64,000 bases of DNA from assembly GCA_907163375.1 (NCBI GenBank), contig CAJQUW010001803.1, positions 114,461 to 178,460 of the forward strand. Direction: 5' to 3'. A model generated the notes under the pieces. That model did not search any database, was not told where the DNA came from, and was given only the letters and a program-made list of their open reading frames with translations. Origin of the DNA: Prostheceraeus crozeri. Lineage: Eukaryota; Platyhelminthes; Polycladida; Euryleptidae. The translations under genes and the position numbers were made by a program. This document shows, piece after piece, positions 11,067 to 24,428 of the stretch (position 1 is the first letter of the stretch; every line of letters starts with the position of its first letter).

Positions 11067-14000
11067 AAATGGAAGTTTGATATCTTGCCTATGTTCAATG
11101 ATTGCACATGGAAAAATCTATAGTTTGTACATACGAGTATATCAGCTTAGATCTAAAACATTGCATCATAGTCAAACTATTTGCCAATTTGGTTGTGGAA
11201 GTTGTTAACAGCAAATTGCAGGATTTTCATGAAGAGAATTTTAAGTGAGATGGCAGGATTGTTTCATGTGAATTATTAGCCATTCTATGGATTAATATGC
11301 TGTGTCTATTTGTAGCAGTCATTGACAACCATTTTCCAATTTTTCATTGCTGGATTGCGAATCAAAAATTGGTTCAGAGTCATAAGCGAAAGTGATCGCT
11401 GTACTGGTTGTAAGAGTATATCAAGAATTCAAAGATAAAAATTCTAATCATTGGATAATTTCTCCTTCTAGCGGTTAAGAAACCGAGAGCTTTCTGGAAT
11501 AAACACATTGAAAGCTGCTTTACCGACAGTCATTTCTCAGATAAATGAAATGTCGCTGGATCCTTTCAATTAATCACGAAATGACTTATGTGATACAGTG
11601 TGATGATATTTTGGAAGCTCATATTCGAAAGCATGCAAAGGTTTTGAAAATTGTCAAATATATTGAACCGGGAAACCCTTTTAAGGAAATGAATACTATG
11701 AGATTTCTTGGCCTCTGATTTCAAGCTGGAGCAATGCATGCTCTGTAAATCGACATTACAAGTTGCATATGTGTCTGATTACACTCTTGATTGATTATCG
11801 GAGCGATATTTCAAAATGATGACCATACAGAACGTTTTAAAGGATTTCCTTCTTTGTCATCCTGTCGCTGCACTATTTTGTAAATTCACTATTGCTTTTG
11901 TGTACATGATCTTTGGACTAGGGGCAACAATCCAGATCACAAATTGACTTGATAACTAAAAATGCCAACCCGAAAACAAGAAAGCCAGCTCGCAAAATTT
12001 GCTTTTTGCCGCAACTAAGTTCCCCCGGAGTGTGCCATAATTTTCATGCAATTTCCATTCTAGGACTTTCTATGGTATTATTAATTTCTATGGATGTCCC
12101 TGATATAGCCTAGACTGAAAAAGTTAAGTATGTTCACAAATATCATTAAATATTTGCATGTTATTCAAAGATATCATACAATAGTGTCCTCATTTGAAGC
12201 ATTGATTTTAATGTGTTTATATTCCGATTTCTAAGTGTCCAATCTTTATTAATAATTGCACGTGTGCTCTGTGATGCAATTAAGTGTGCTTATTCCAGAA
12301 AACACTAGGTTTCACCGTCATTAGGTTTCAGCATGAATTCTGATTCATCAGTAAATGCGATTCTTGACCATTGCGGATCTTAAAAATGAATTCGATTCAT
12401 TGACCAACTCAGTCGGCTTACGCGGTGACAAGGGGAGAGAGAGGTGGGCAGATCTTGGGTCGATAGGAGCAAATGCCAGCGGAATACAAAAGATTGCGAA
12501 GTGTCTGAGACATCACTGCTTCATTCCAATCTAAATGAAGCTGTCTTGATGTAGAAAAAATCGATTTGACTTTAGAAAGACGTAAAAGATGGCGATCATT
12601 CCCCTAATACGTCTTTCGTGGGCGTTCAGACATTTTGTAAAATCGCAAGTGTCCACGCTGCTTAAATATTTTGATCCAGGAGTTAACATTAAGTCTCTCG
12701 GCAACAGTTGCCTGTTTTTCATGCAGGCTTCACACATATCGATAACATGGCAATTGAAACCTTCTCTCGACATGCTAGCCATACACAGTCAATCGAAGAG
12801 ACAATTTAAGATCTAATGCCGCTCAGAATAGTGTCATAGTGCATTGTCAGTAGCTTCTATGTTTACATGCAAATACAAATGATATCGATCGATGGTTTTA
12901 GATCTGCAAAGTTGATACATAACCTTGAAAATGTCACATTTGCAAATTTGCGATTTTGAAGTTTGCAAACTTGAAAATCCCAAAAAGCAAGTGATTTTCT
13001 ACTAACTCTGCTGACCTCATTTCTTCATCTTTCTATACCATTTCTGCACCATCAGATAAAGCAGATCGCTATCTATCGCAGCAACATTCTAAATTTTTGA
13101 TGCTGCAAAATATCCATCTAGTCAGGAGCGAGCTTAGACAAAGAGTACCAGTTTTTATTAACTAGGACCCACCAAGCAGGGAAGCAGACATTTTTGAAAA
13201 TTCGAGTGACTGAGAGAAAGTTTCGGGCATGTGCTACAACTGTACCAAAGAGAAACGTCAAACTATTGCTAGAACCCATAAAAAATCGCTTTAGAAAAAG
13301 AGTAAGAATTTGTGCGAGGACTTTTTTTGAACAGTGTACATCACTGGTAGTGAAGATATCATGATTATAAATTACACATTATTGGCAATCTATTTATGAC
13401 GTAATCAAATCGATTTGAGTTTTAAGAGAATGTTTGAGGATTTCTATGGGGCCAAACGTTCCCAATTATTTCTATGGTCGATTTACGATGTACATGTATG
13501 TAGGAAATTAAATATGATATTTACGCTAATAGTCCATAAATCGAATGCAAGAAATTACTAGTGAGATCAAAGATGCGGAAAGTCGACGGTATTTAACGAC
13601 GATATAAAGGATGCGTAGAAACAGATAAATTAGTCCAGTTTTCTCACCAGTAGCAAGTCACTGCAATGCTGATGAGGCTGATATCAAACCTTTCAAAATT
13701 ATTCAAAATCAAAGATCCTAGATTATTTACGCCTCGGGCCTATGGGCAAATCGTCTGCGCGGAATAACATTTTCACTTATAGGTCTAACATACAAAGCGT
13801 GTTACTGTGATGAGAAGGTAGAAATAATGTTTTTAAGGGACTCTTTGTACGAATGCGCTTCACTGATAGGAAAAGAGAACAAATCTATTGATTGATTATC
13901 CGAAAAATTGATATGATAAGTACATGGTGCGGTTAGCCAAATTTGCCATAACGATAAATGCAAAGCAATCTCGAAAATCCAATTATTTAAATTTTACTGA

Positions 14001-14940
14001 AAAGTTTTTATTAATCTTAGACAGGGATTATCTACTATTCAAATGTTAATCGTTGAGTATTAACACTCTATGTAAAAATTGTTTAAGTTACAGTTAAAGA
14101 AATAGTATTGCTACACGAAGGCAACTGACCTGTAAATTCACTTGAAGTCCTATGACTCAAAAGCAAGCGAGATTCTATTAAATGCTACGGCCGAAATACT
14201 GGATCGTGCCTGGAACCGGAAGTGTGCAGTCTGGAAGAAAACATTTCACGCATCCAAAATGCCAAGTTATCCTTATCATTGACCTCTGAACGACATTGTC
14301 AATAACCTACAGACTACGAAAGTTACGTAAACGCTACAATGATGGGTGAATCTGACTCAACTAATCAGAGGCTAGGAATGTGGATGAACAGAGGCGTTGA
14401 TAATTCTGAAATAAACGCAGATAAAATAAAGAATGTAAGAGAGAGAAAATAGGACTTACTCTACGGAATGGAAGTATAATCCTAAGCAAATTTTCTCAGC
14501 AAATTGAATAAAGAATGTAATAGAGAGAAAATAATTAAAATTGTAATTGTAGTCCTCAAGAGTACTAGTTAACGTTCACTCCGAGCAGTAATAAACATGT
14601 TAAGTTGAGATTGGCATACGAGGTCGTCAGTAAAATGACCAGGATAAGATTCACTCTTTCGGCCCATAACTTTTGCACCAAACTCATCCTAGCTCGGCAG
14701 CCTCTGGCCAATAGTTAACTAAATTGTTATCAAAAAAAGAGATCATTAAGCAAAAAGATAAATATTTACGGAATATTTGGTAAGAAGGAAGATTATGTCA
14801 ACCTAAAATTCAAATAAATTCAAATAAAAGATGCGAAAAATCAGCACCAGTTTATGAAAAACAAGAGTTAAACAATTGACGAGGAGAAAATAAACCAAAT
14901 TTACTTAAAAGATGGTGGCGCTTGTGTAGAGCTTTCTCCG
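11067..14940. other. Long stretch without recognisable genes
   Basis: AT-rich and full of stop codons. One short minus ORF (12782-12531) contains CEACMKNRQLLPRDL followed by a Cys-containing stretch; I cannot name it. If element A has CACTA ends, the 5' end should lie in this stretch, but I found no matching pair of termini. Confidence 0.4.
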
Positions 14941-15056
14941 CGTTCAGCGAAGTTCACTTTTATTATTTCTATAAACGAGCAAAGTGAACGTCTTTGACGT
15001 TTTCTCCTCAAAGTCCTTGAGTTGTGAGCAGATACGAGCGTACCTGAGTATCTGGC

Positions 15057-15283
15057 TGCAGAAAACTTTAATTTTTAAAAAAATGAAAACGTCGCAAAAA
15101 TCAAAGATAGAATAATTATTTATTCGAATATATTGAGACTCAATAATTATTCTATTTTTTGATTTTTGCGACGTTTTCATTTTTTAAAAAACTTGATAAC
15201 GCATCGTTCATCCGATCCTCGCCTCTGGAGTCGTTTGTGAGAATTTTATTTTCTCATTTCACTAAACTGCAGAAAACTTTAAT
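15057..15283. repeat. Hairpin flanked by 17-bp direct repeats
   Basis: Arms of about 48 bp (15073-15120 and 15142-15191, containing GAAAACGTCGCAAAAATCAA) fold around a 21-base loop. CTGCAGAAAACTTTAAT occurs on both sides (15057-15073 and 15267-15283). It may be an inserted MITE-like hairpin. Confidence 0.6.
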
Positions 15284-15435
15284 GCCTATCTTGTGAGGCA
15301 TGGTGTTTCCGGAAAAGAAAGAAGAGTTACGTTAAAATCAAAATCGTCAATTTTGTGGTATACCGAAGTGGTTACACGAGAATCACTGACGTTAATTTTA
15401 ACGTCTAAGTAGTTAATAATTTTATTGTTATGACC

Positions 15436-16110
15436 TCATCGGTTGGCTTCCAAGTAAATGGGGTAAATCTGGAATATTAATTTATCAAAGAATTTGTAGT
15501 TAACTATACAAAGATCATCAATATACCTAGAAGTATTCGAGAGGAGCCTTGGAAGTCCAATTTTATTACCGTGAATTAAATTGGTCATAAATTTGTACTC
15601 GCAGTGAAACAAGAAGAGGTCCGCTAGAAGAGACACACATATACACCTCTTCTACAATAAACTTAATAGCAGCTTTGAACAACTCTTTCGTAAAAGTGTG
15701 GCAACCACTATATCTAATGTTTGAAAGAAAACTTTTGTCGTAACCAATGCATATCAATTTCTTAGTGAAAATTGTCTAACAAAGCAAAAATATGATTGCT
15801 AACTTCTATTTGCTTCAAATTAGTATATAGTGCAGAAAAAAATCAAACACCTGGAGATCAAAAATATTTTTATTTCCTATCTTTTTGAGGAATTCGATAC
15901 TTGAAAGGATACTCCAAAAGCAATTAATTCCGCTATTATTGCGCATCGCGTCACAATAATTCTTAAAATCCTGACGGATAATCGCCAGTCCCTTGTTAAT
16001 GTCAACAGAAAGTTGTTTCGTTCTACAACTTTTAAAACCAGCAATAAAACGAAATTTTTATGGATTTTTGTGTAACTTAGGCAACCAGAACATTTTTGGA
16101 AGTTTATGAT
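15436..16110 (-). pseudogene. Penelope-like reverse transcriptase fragment
   Basis: On the minus strand, reading from 16110, the segments include LPKLHKNP, CRTKQLSVDINKGLAI and SGINCFWSI (finger region), then GCHTFTKELFKAAIKFIVEE and LFLFHCEYKFM, and finally SRYIDDLCIVN with FQIYPIYLEANR (palm, YIDD catalytic motif). These are typical of PLE reverse transcriptases. The segments lie in different frames with stops, so this is a decayed fragment with no GIY-YIG domain found nearby. Confidence 0.7.
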
Positions 16111-16199
16111 TTTTGTCAGTGCAGTCAATGCTAAAATGTTTACCAATGTAGAGTGTTCGCGTGCTAAAGCTGTCATGAGAAAAATGTTGAATGAAGTTT

Positions 16200-17700
16200 G
16201 AAAGAGAACTTTTGAACTGATTTGAAGAACACTTACATTATTCTTACTTCTTGCATCGTGAGGATTCTAAAGAGGCCAAACACGAAAACCTTTGATAAAA
16301 AATTGACATTGGCCGAATATGACATTTTCAGATATTTTTCATCTTAAATATGATTTTGTGATAATTTTACGGTATCACTATTTCTCTCCCGATCCATCGA
16401 TTTCGATTAGCTATGTATCAAAAGAAGGCTCAGAGAATGCTAGTTCTACTCGTGTCTGATTCATTAATAATCATACTCATACATACATGTATTTTCTTAT
16501 TGAAAAATTGCGATTTGTAAATTGAGTGATATTTGCGCTTTGACTACTGTCCAAACGACAGAATAACGGATATAAGTTTATGATAGCTTATTTGAAAGCT
16601 GAAAATGTGAGCTTTCGAATGATGTATGGCGCGCTCATGTGTGACAAGATTGGAAGGCATGAGAATCGATTGAACTTAGTCGCAATTTAGATGGTCCGTT
16701 TTTTATGAACAGCTCTCTTTAGTAAAATAGAACTTAGTATAAGTGGCATAAAAACATGCCAGCTACTCCTAGGGAGGTGTGGAGATGGTTCCTACCCCCA
16801 AGAACCGGGTTAAGAAATTACAATGGAAAGATAAGGACAACAGACATTTTGGTCTATAAGCAAACTTGAAGTTCAATTTTTTTGCATCACTCACTCTTTC
16901 ACTGCACACTAACTCACCGTCTTCGAAGTTCACCAACAAATGAATGACGATGTCGATTGATTGTGTTCAAAATAATAACGTTTTCCTTCGTTTGAAAAAT
17001 TTGAATAATATATATCCGTCGTCTGGCGAAAGCGAGGTCGGTTGAAGCCTTGTGAATGAATCATCACGTCATCACTGACGATAGATCAAAACGTGAGAAA
17101 TCTATTTCTCTAATGTTTCCTACTAGGATCCTATGAGAGGCTTTGGTCAATTATATTTCTTTGGTGTTTCCTATTGAGATCCTATCAAGAATAGAGTTAT
17201 TACTGATGTTCCTACAAAACCTGCCGGGATTTTACTAGGAAATGGTGGGTTTCACAGGTTATGGTAGGAAACATATAGGATTCTTGCCAGATAAGTAGCA
17301 TTCGAATCAGTGGGTTACATGTACCAAAGGATCGCAAATTAAATAATTACATTTTAAAGTTATTCCAGCAAATCATTGCGGGATTAGTTTTCTAGGAAAC
17401 CAAAACAAATCATTTGGTTTTCCAGACAACCAGTGGAAAACCAAAATTGTTACAGTGGGAAGGATAAGGACCTATGTACAGGTTCTGAAACAGTAGGCCT
17501 ATAGATAATTGTCTGAAGTTTTTTATGGTTCCCACAGGATAAAGTCTGTATGCCTCCATTGAATCCTTTTCTACATGTAGGTCTAGAGTCCATTCCGTTC
17601 ATTTTCACAGTGTAATCGATTATACACTATATGTGAGCGATTGGCCGACACTGTTAATGATCAAAATCGATATATGTAGCCTAATCAAATCCTTGCAAGT
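16200..17700. other. No gene seen; short degenerate repeats
   Basis: Non-coding. Around 17,110-17,290 a motif like TTTCCTA(C/T)T(A/G)GGATCCTAT recurs in degenerate form. Confidence 0.4.
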
Positions 17701-17811
17701 CATCCATAAAGATCTGTGAGACCGGTTTGATTTTGATTGATTAGAATAAGAATTGATTAGAATTTTGATTAATCCCTTTTATATTCTACATAAGGAATCC
17801 CTTGATGAGAA

Positions 17812-18140
17812 TCGTGGATTCTAGGGAATTCAGTTGAATGGCATTCAAGGGATTTCATACAATCCCCAACTACCCGTATAATCCGATTTGCATCGTAAAT
17901 GGCATCATGGATTCTAGGGGATTCAGTTAAATGGGATTCACGTTATTCCATACAATCCCCAAGAAACCCACATGATCCGATTTGCATCGTGAATGGCATC
18001 ATGGATTCTAGGGGATTCAGTTGTATGGGATTCTAAGGGATTCCATACAATCCCCAAGAAACCCATATGATCCTATTTGCATCGTAAATGGGATCATATG
18101 GGATCCCTTGCAATCCCATATATTCCCTTAAAACCCCATA
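17812..18140. repeat. About 94-bp tandem repeat, three units
   Basis: ATGGATTCTAGGGGATTCAG recurs at about 17,816, 17,906 and 18,000, each followed by CCATACAATCCCCAA and GATCCGATTTGCATCGT. Confidence 0.8.
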
Positions 18141-18282
18141 GAAAAGAGTCACTCGGGATAGCTCGTATTGCTACATGTCAATCACATACGAAAGTAAATG
18201 AGATGTCGTATAGAAAATATACCAGATCTCTGTAAGCATACCAGAATCTGGTATCAGATGTTAGTTTCAAATCGTATGTGAT

Positions 18283-18722
18283 TTTGGTATATGTTTGTAT
18301 GTAATTTTCGTATCCAGCGATTTATAATGTAGCGCCACTCAATTATATCAGTTCATCTATATATGCATTAAAGCTAGTTCATGAGTTATAATATTGTCCT
18401 CGCGCAATTTTCTACTGACACCCGTTACGTATGCTTACTCCATTTGCTTTTCAATGAATGTCACTCTTACATCAAGTATACAACTTTTTTCTTAAATCTA
18501 ACATTAGCGGCAGTTAATGAAATTTGAATCGTTTGCCATCAGAAGCAACAAAATATTAGTTTGACGATTTTTCTGGGATAATTTTCATGCATGTAGTATA
18601 TAACATAATAAACGCATAAATTAATGATTTAGGCCTATTGCAATTTTGTTATTTTATCTTCTTTTGATCAAGAAATGTAAAATTTGAAATTTAGTCTGTA
18701 GGGCCCTCAACTTAACTAATCA
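18283..18722. repeat. Dispersed repeat, copy 1 (uninterrupted)
   Basis: Strongly similar to 60,318-60,723 (for example TTTGCTTTTCAATGAATGTCA and AACATTAGCGG). This copy reads CCCTCAACTTAACTAATC; the other is interrupted at the same TTAA by a piggyBac-type terminus. Confidence 0.85.
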
Positions 18723-19148
18723 TGATTAGTTAGTTAGTCAGAGATGCATCTCTCTACGAGTTAAATAGGTAGCCTAGCAGTAAAAAGGATAGTCAAGATT
18801 TATAACAAGAAACATAATCGTTTAATTTTTTTAGAACCTTTGGCATTTGTGGTACATGAGCTTTGATTATAAGATAACTTTGATTGGGTTACATGTCTAT
18901 TTATCATGTGACAAGTAGTCTGATACACTTGAATCTTCATAACAAATCTTAACAATAATTTTGATGTTACGAGACCTCGACCTGTGTAAGACCTAGAATC
19001 TTGAATGAAAATGAAACTAAAGATGATATCAGAAAAGGAAATTGTATTCACATCATTCACCCTTACAACATGTGGGTCAGGTGGGTAATGAGTCAAGTTT
19101 ACTGAGAATTAATCACAATAAGTGCAAAGAACTGATAATTCAGCGCTC

Positions 19149-19285
19149 CGCTAGTCGACCAATCTTGGTGATTCTTGATCAATCTTGCCAAGATCTTGAC
19201 AAGCATAACCAAGAAATTATCTTGATCAAGCTTGGTCAAATCTTGTCGCGCAAGATCTTGCCAAGATTAACCAAGAAAACACGGA
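19149..19285. repeat. Left terminus and subterminal repeats of element B
   Basis: At least six copies of (T)CTTGCCAAGATCTTG or CTTGGT-type motifs in alternating orientation. By analogy with plant CACTA elements they would be binding sites for an element-encoded protein. Confidence 0.75.
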
Positions 19286-19289
19286 GATC

Positions 19290-21500
19290 TATATTCATGG
19301 GTATTATTAGGATAATATTTCTACTCAGCATGTAATTAATGATCAAAGAACTTTTCCGAACTTCAAATACGTGTGAAACAAGTAAAATAGGCAGCGTGAC
19401 GAGTAAACTCTCCAACAATGATATACAGGATTTCTGTTCGAGGTTGCCAGTAATGTTTGGCGGCTCAAAATGACGCCACAACAAATTTCACGGCAATCAT
19501 CTATTCAGACAACCTAAACAGTCAAGCTTAATTTACAAGAAGAAAAATGAAAAATTACCAAATAAGAGGGTGCGTATCTTCTAAATATCCAGCTGTACGA
19601 TAAATTATAGTTCTTTCGATGCTGATTTAAAAGCGAAAATATTTTTATATCGTCTTCATGAAACCTCACATGAACGGGGAAAAATTTTTCCGTTTATCTT
19701 TAAAGTCATTTGTTTATTGCGAATGAAATATGATGAAAAATTGTGATTAGAATCGCGATTTTGTGAGCGATCGCTTTGTTTTTGTTTAAATGCTGAACCG
19801 AAGTTATAAATTTAAATCATATAATTTCATGGTCACAATTTTAAAATGACTGACTATTTTCGGACGGACGACGGTGATTTGTCCGATACGACATCGTGTT
19901 CTTCATACACCACGGATATAAGTAAGCACAACATTTATTTAATCTTTTTTATTCATTATTGTTGATTCTTTTAAGAAAATTTACTATGTAATGGGCAGGC
20001 CCTGGGGCTTGTTTCATAAAAAAACGCAGTCTGATATATGTCACATTAATTTTAAGTAGTGAATAGAGAAATTCGGTCTTTTATCTACATCAAGAACCGG
20101 TTTTTTTATTAATAAGTACTTGAATTGGCTTGTGAAAACATTCACTTGTGAATACATTATTTTTTTTATTATAGTTTGTCAGCTGAGGGTAATTCCGTCC
20201 CCATGACATCAGGGACTCATTCACTGTTTCGTCAGCACTATTATGACGCAGTGTTGGCGTTGCCGTAGATCTGTGTGCGTTGTAGTCATGCATACACGCC
20301 TGTCGATAGAAAAGCGCAAGGACTTGACTTGAAACGCGTCATAGTGAACAGCGGGTTTTACACCGCTAGCAGGAAAGCAAGTGTATGCAACACTCGTTCG
20401 CCGCATTCAGCGCTTAGGGAATCACAATGAAAACTTAGCAACCAGCGGAATTCCCTGTTCTAACGCGCGTCTTTTAAATCATAATGTGAGGCCATCAATG
20501 TTAATTTATCGTTGAATGGCTGAAATACGTCGATTCATCACACAATTTTCTGTAAGTTATTCCATAAGTTAAGTATATTACACACATGGCTAAATAAATT
20601 TATGTCAACTTAAGATTTTAGGCGTAGCTTCGCAGCCATTATTATTAATCATTGTTAGTTATTATTTATCCATGCTTTTACAAGAACATTACAACATATT
20701 TTCATGCTGCCGAAGCCTTTAATCATCCTCGGAAGGTTGATAAAAATAACAAGCATTTACTCAAGGTATTCAGATTTGGTGCGTAACTGACATTTCTATA
20801 TGAAACGCAAATGATCCATAGACTCCTTAAAATACATATTTTAATTAGTCACCAACCCTTTGTAATTACTACTTCATTTTAGTTTTATGAAACGCAATTT
20901 TCTATTAGACTGCTTAAAATTCTCTAATACTAATCACTGATTTATATATTTTTTATGAAACGCAATTAGACTGGTTATGGAATTTTTCCAGAAGGAAAAC
21001 AATGATTCCTGAAAAGGACTCTAGTACATTTTTTGATAAGACCTATTTTTACCACCAGATTGTATCCACAAAGATTTACTATTACAGAAAAAATATGTGA
21101 TGTATTTCTGAAAGCGAAACGCGTAGTGGGAAACTGATGGGCTGTGATTTTGTTTTATTGGAAAATGGGCAGTCTTTCCGGGTTTCACTCAATTGTAAAG
21201 GCAGGAAGTCTGCAGCCTCAGCCCCAGCAGTTCGGAACCTTTGTTAAAATGAACATCACTAACAATATCCACACATTCCAACCCCACACTTATTAGGGGC
21301 GATCACTTTTCATGTGTAATTATCTGTTCAATAGTTAAGGAAATTGAAGAAATTTACATTTTTAGAAAATGGTTTTGGATTCAGGAAATCTGGAAATCGG
21401 CAACATATTTTTATTAATGAACTCGTGTTCAAGTTGCCAATTTCCACTCTACACAAGTAGGCCTATAACATTTGTAAACGGCATATTTTAAAGATTAAAA
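19290..21500. other. No gene seen inside element B
   Basis: AT-rich; three GAAACGCAA-containing motifs occur at 20,800-20,970. The N-terminal half of the transposase, including the two catalytic Asp regions, is expected here in an intact element and is absent. Confidence 0.4.
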
Positions 21501-21521
21501 ATTGCAAAATATTCGTGCGCC

Positions 21522-21860
21522 TTTTGGGCCAACTATCTTTCTTCAACCTCACACATATAGAGTTACAGATTACACGGATGGACTTCCAAATTGAGTTGCA
21601 CCATCTCCATACATCTAACTGTCAGGATATAAGCTGATTTGGCAAAGAGCAAACACGTAACTGTTGATCCCAAACGCTTATTTTAGTAGAAATTATGAAA
21701 ACTTAGTTTTCTGCCCTTTTGGGCCAACTGTTTTGCTTCAATCTCACCCATATAGAGTTATAGAATACACAGGTCGACTTCCAAATCGAGTTGCACCATC
21801 TTCAGACATCCAACTGTCAGGATATAGGGCATAAGCTGATTTGGCAAAGTGGAAGTGTTG
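21522..21860. repeat. Tandem duplication (about 190-bp units) plus partial third copy
   Basis: TTTTGGGCCAACT...GAGTTGCACCATCT...CAACTGTCAGGATAT recurs at about 21,525 and 21,717; a short piece returns inverted-repeat-linked at 22,510-22,550. Confidence 0.75.
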
Positions 21861-21891
21861 ATCCCAAATGCTTATTTTAGTAGAAATTATG

Positions 21892-22485
21892 GTACTTGTA
21901 GGTTATATTACCCCCACTCCTTCAAAATCCAATAGATCTAGTTATACTTGTCTGATGGTAATGAAACTTTATGAGCGTTTAGATATTGGTATTTTCTCTC
22001 TACAAACGAAATTTCATTCAATTCGGATAAACAGTTGCTACGCTACAGCCGACAACGTAAAATATGCCCATCCTCTAAAATGACTGTGCATGGTTGACCT
22101 TGATCGTCAACGTACATTCGCTTTGAACGTATGTGACTCATTGCCTCGGGGCAACACACACAATCGCTGCACCTGTCCCATTGTCACTTCGATCATGAAC
22201 TTGCTGACTCTAGCATCGATTTGTAGGAATGAAAAGACCTCTGTCGATTGCTGGGCTCCTCAGTGAGAGATCAGACAATACAGCTTTTGGAATAAGCGTG
22301 TAGTTCTTTCTTGTTTTACGTTGTCGGCTGTAGCGTAGCAACTGTTTATCCGAATTGAATGAAATTTCGTTTGTAGAGAGAAAATACCAATATCTAAACG
22401 CTCATAAAGTTTCATTACCATCAGACAAGTATAACTAGATTTATTGGATTTTGAAGGAGTGGGGGTAATATAACCTACAAGTACC
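21892..22485. repeat. 171-bp inverted repeat pair
   Basis: 21,892-22,062 is the near-exact reverse complement of 22,314-22,485 with a 250-bp spacer. The mirrored short ORFs (VGYITPTPSKSN) are a by-product of the repeat. Likely a foldback or MITE inside element B. Confidence 0.85.
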
Positions 22486-22688
22486 GAAATTATGAAGAAT
22501 GTGGGTTTTCTGGCCTTTTGGGCCAACTGTCTTGCTCCAACCTCAGCCAACCTCAAAAGGGTTTTGAAGATTCAGTAGGTAACCTGTATAGGCCTATATT
22601 CTAAGATTGTATTGGTTAATGAAAAATCATTGAGTAGTAGGCCTATTAATTGATTTTCACGATTTAAACTGATTCTGGAGATGTCTCA

Positions 22689-23817
22689 ATGTTAGATGAA
22701 GCTAAGGGGGATGCTGCGCTTGAAATAGCGGATTCCGTGACAGTCGACGATCAGGTGGATATGGTTGATCAGGTGATTGTGAAGGAATCAAGCGTTTCGT
22801 CATGCAGTATCTCAATGGACACCTGCTCAGAATCATCGACGGCAAGCAATATGAACATCGATTTCACAGATGAGCTTGAATTGGTTTTTTTTGGTTGATT
22901 TTCCAAAGTTCAAGTCAATTGTTAAATTCAAAAATTACAAAGCCATTGATTTTCAAAATTTTCTATTGTATGCATTTTTACCATTATGTTCCAGTCATCT
23001 TCACAACAGCAATGCTCTTATCATTGCTGTTTTGGTATATGCTATACGTAGAGCTAACAGTCCAGTTATGGATGTGTCAGTAACGAATAATGTTCGTGTT
23101 TTGATCGATTGTTTTTTGTCCCATGTCAACGAATATTTTCCAAAATCATTCATGAAAATGAATGTGCATTTACTTAAGCATTTAGCTTTGCAATTGCAAC
23201 GTTTCGGTCCAGCGTTTTGTATTAATATGTATTGTTTTGAGCGTGGTATTAAAGCATTGAAGCGTATGTTTACCGGAACTGTGAATCATTCCAAACAAGT
23301 AGTAGAGCATTTTCTATTGTTTAAGAATTGCTTGGAAGTTATTCAATCAAATCATCAGTCTGATCTATTAAAGGAAGTCATTAAACTAAAGAAGAGGGAT
23401 AACAAACAAGGATTGATAGATAAACATCGATATTATTATAATGGCATCATGCTTCATTCTAAGAACTATAACCGACGTTTAAATTCACGATCATGTTTCT
23501 GTTTCACCACTGAGAACAAATTTTGTGAGATTGTAGAGTTCGTTAATGATGAAAAAATGTTGGCCAAGTTCTTCAGAGTAAGTATGTCTTTACTGGAACT
23601 GATATCACCAGAAAATGACACTTTTGGAGTGTATGATGTTTTGAAAGCATCCGATTGGCATGATTTTGTCATTATCGATGAAAATGAATTCACTGAGAAA
23701 TTAGTCAATATTGCAGATGTTGTTTGCCGATGTATTCGTTCCACGATTCGATACAAGGGAACTGACGTTTGTCTTATGATTCGTATTTTAGAAGGTGTTG
23801 ATCACTGCCCATTGTGA
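22689..23817 (+). pseudogene. Chimeric ORF: acidic N-terminus plus C-terminal half of CACTA transposase
   Basis: The first part (22,689-22,898, 69 aa) is Asp/Glu/Ser-rich, with VTVDDQVDMVDQVIVK. The second part (22,906-23,817) has the TNP2 C-terminal motifs: KNYKAIDFQNFLLYAF, HLLKHLALQLQRFGPAF and MYCFERGIKALKRMFTGT, which includes the catalytic Glu. The two catalytic Asp regions are absent. The two parts meet at a T8 run near 22,884-22,891 where the frame shifts by one, so a single-base indel or sequencing error may separate what was one reading frame of about 377 codons. It could be a 5'-truncated transposase with a new acidic leader, or a decayed copy. The BEN-like gene follows 0.6 kb downstream on the same strand. 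Confidence 0.65.
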
Positions 23818-24428
23818 TGTATTTACGAGTAATTTTTAATTAAAGATCATGAACTGAATTTGTTACCACATGTTTTATATCTGATGAATTTATGTAATAT
23901 ATTACGATGATTTATCAGTAAATTTTTCATCTTCACCTTCTCCATGTATTCGTTAGTAAAGTTGGAATAGTCGACCCTTAAATATGACATTACATTTTGC
24001 AGGTTGTAAGCGTGTTGTCACATGAGTATTAAGGTTTTTAATCTCGGGTATTGCCAATTTACGGGACTCTGGATCCTTGGATTCGCCAGCATCTTTTTTT
24101 CAGGCGGTTAGACTGTATTCCGCATTTTTCATTGTTTTCACCGAGATTGGCGCTTGGGATGTATACTTGACGTTTCCCTTTTGTCTAAATAAGCTTAGAT
24201 CCTGACACTTGCATGCATGTAGATAGTTCAACTCAATTAGTATGTCGATCTGAGCATAATAGAACTATACATGGGCAAGTTTGAAGCGATACTGTTGTTG
24301 AAAAATGAAGATTACTTTTATACTGTTTAAATTAATGAATGTAGGGAAATGCGCTATTGAATACTCGTTATTCCAATAGAAAAGTACGTATATTGTTCAC
24401 TCCAACTTTACATTTCTTTTTTACAGCG

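Noticed and set aside
12531..12816. Overlapping short ORFs on both strands
   Set aside because: The minus one has a Cys-containing motif, but without splice sites or a recognised domain I do not call a gene.
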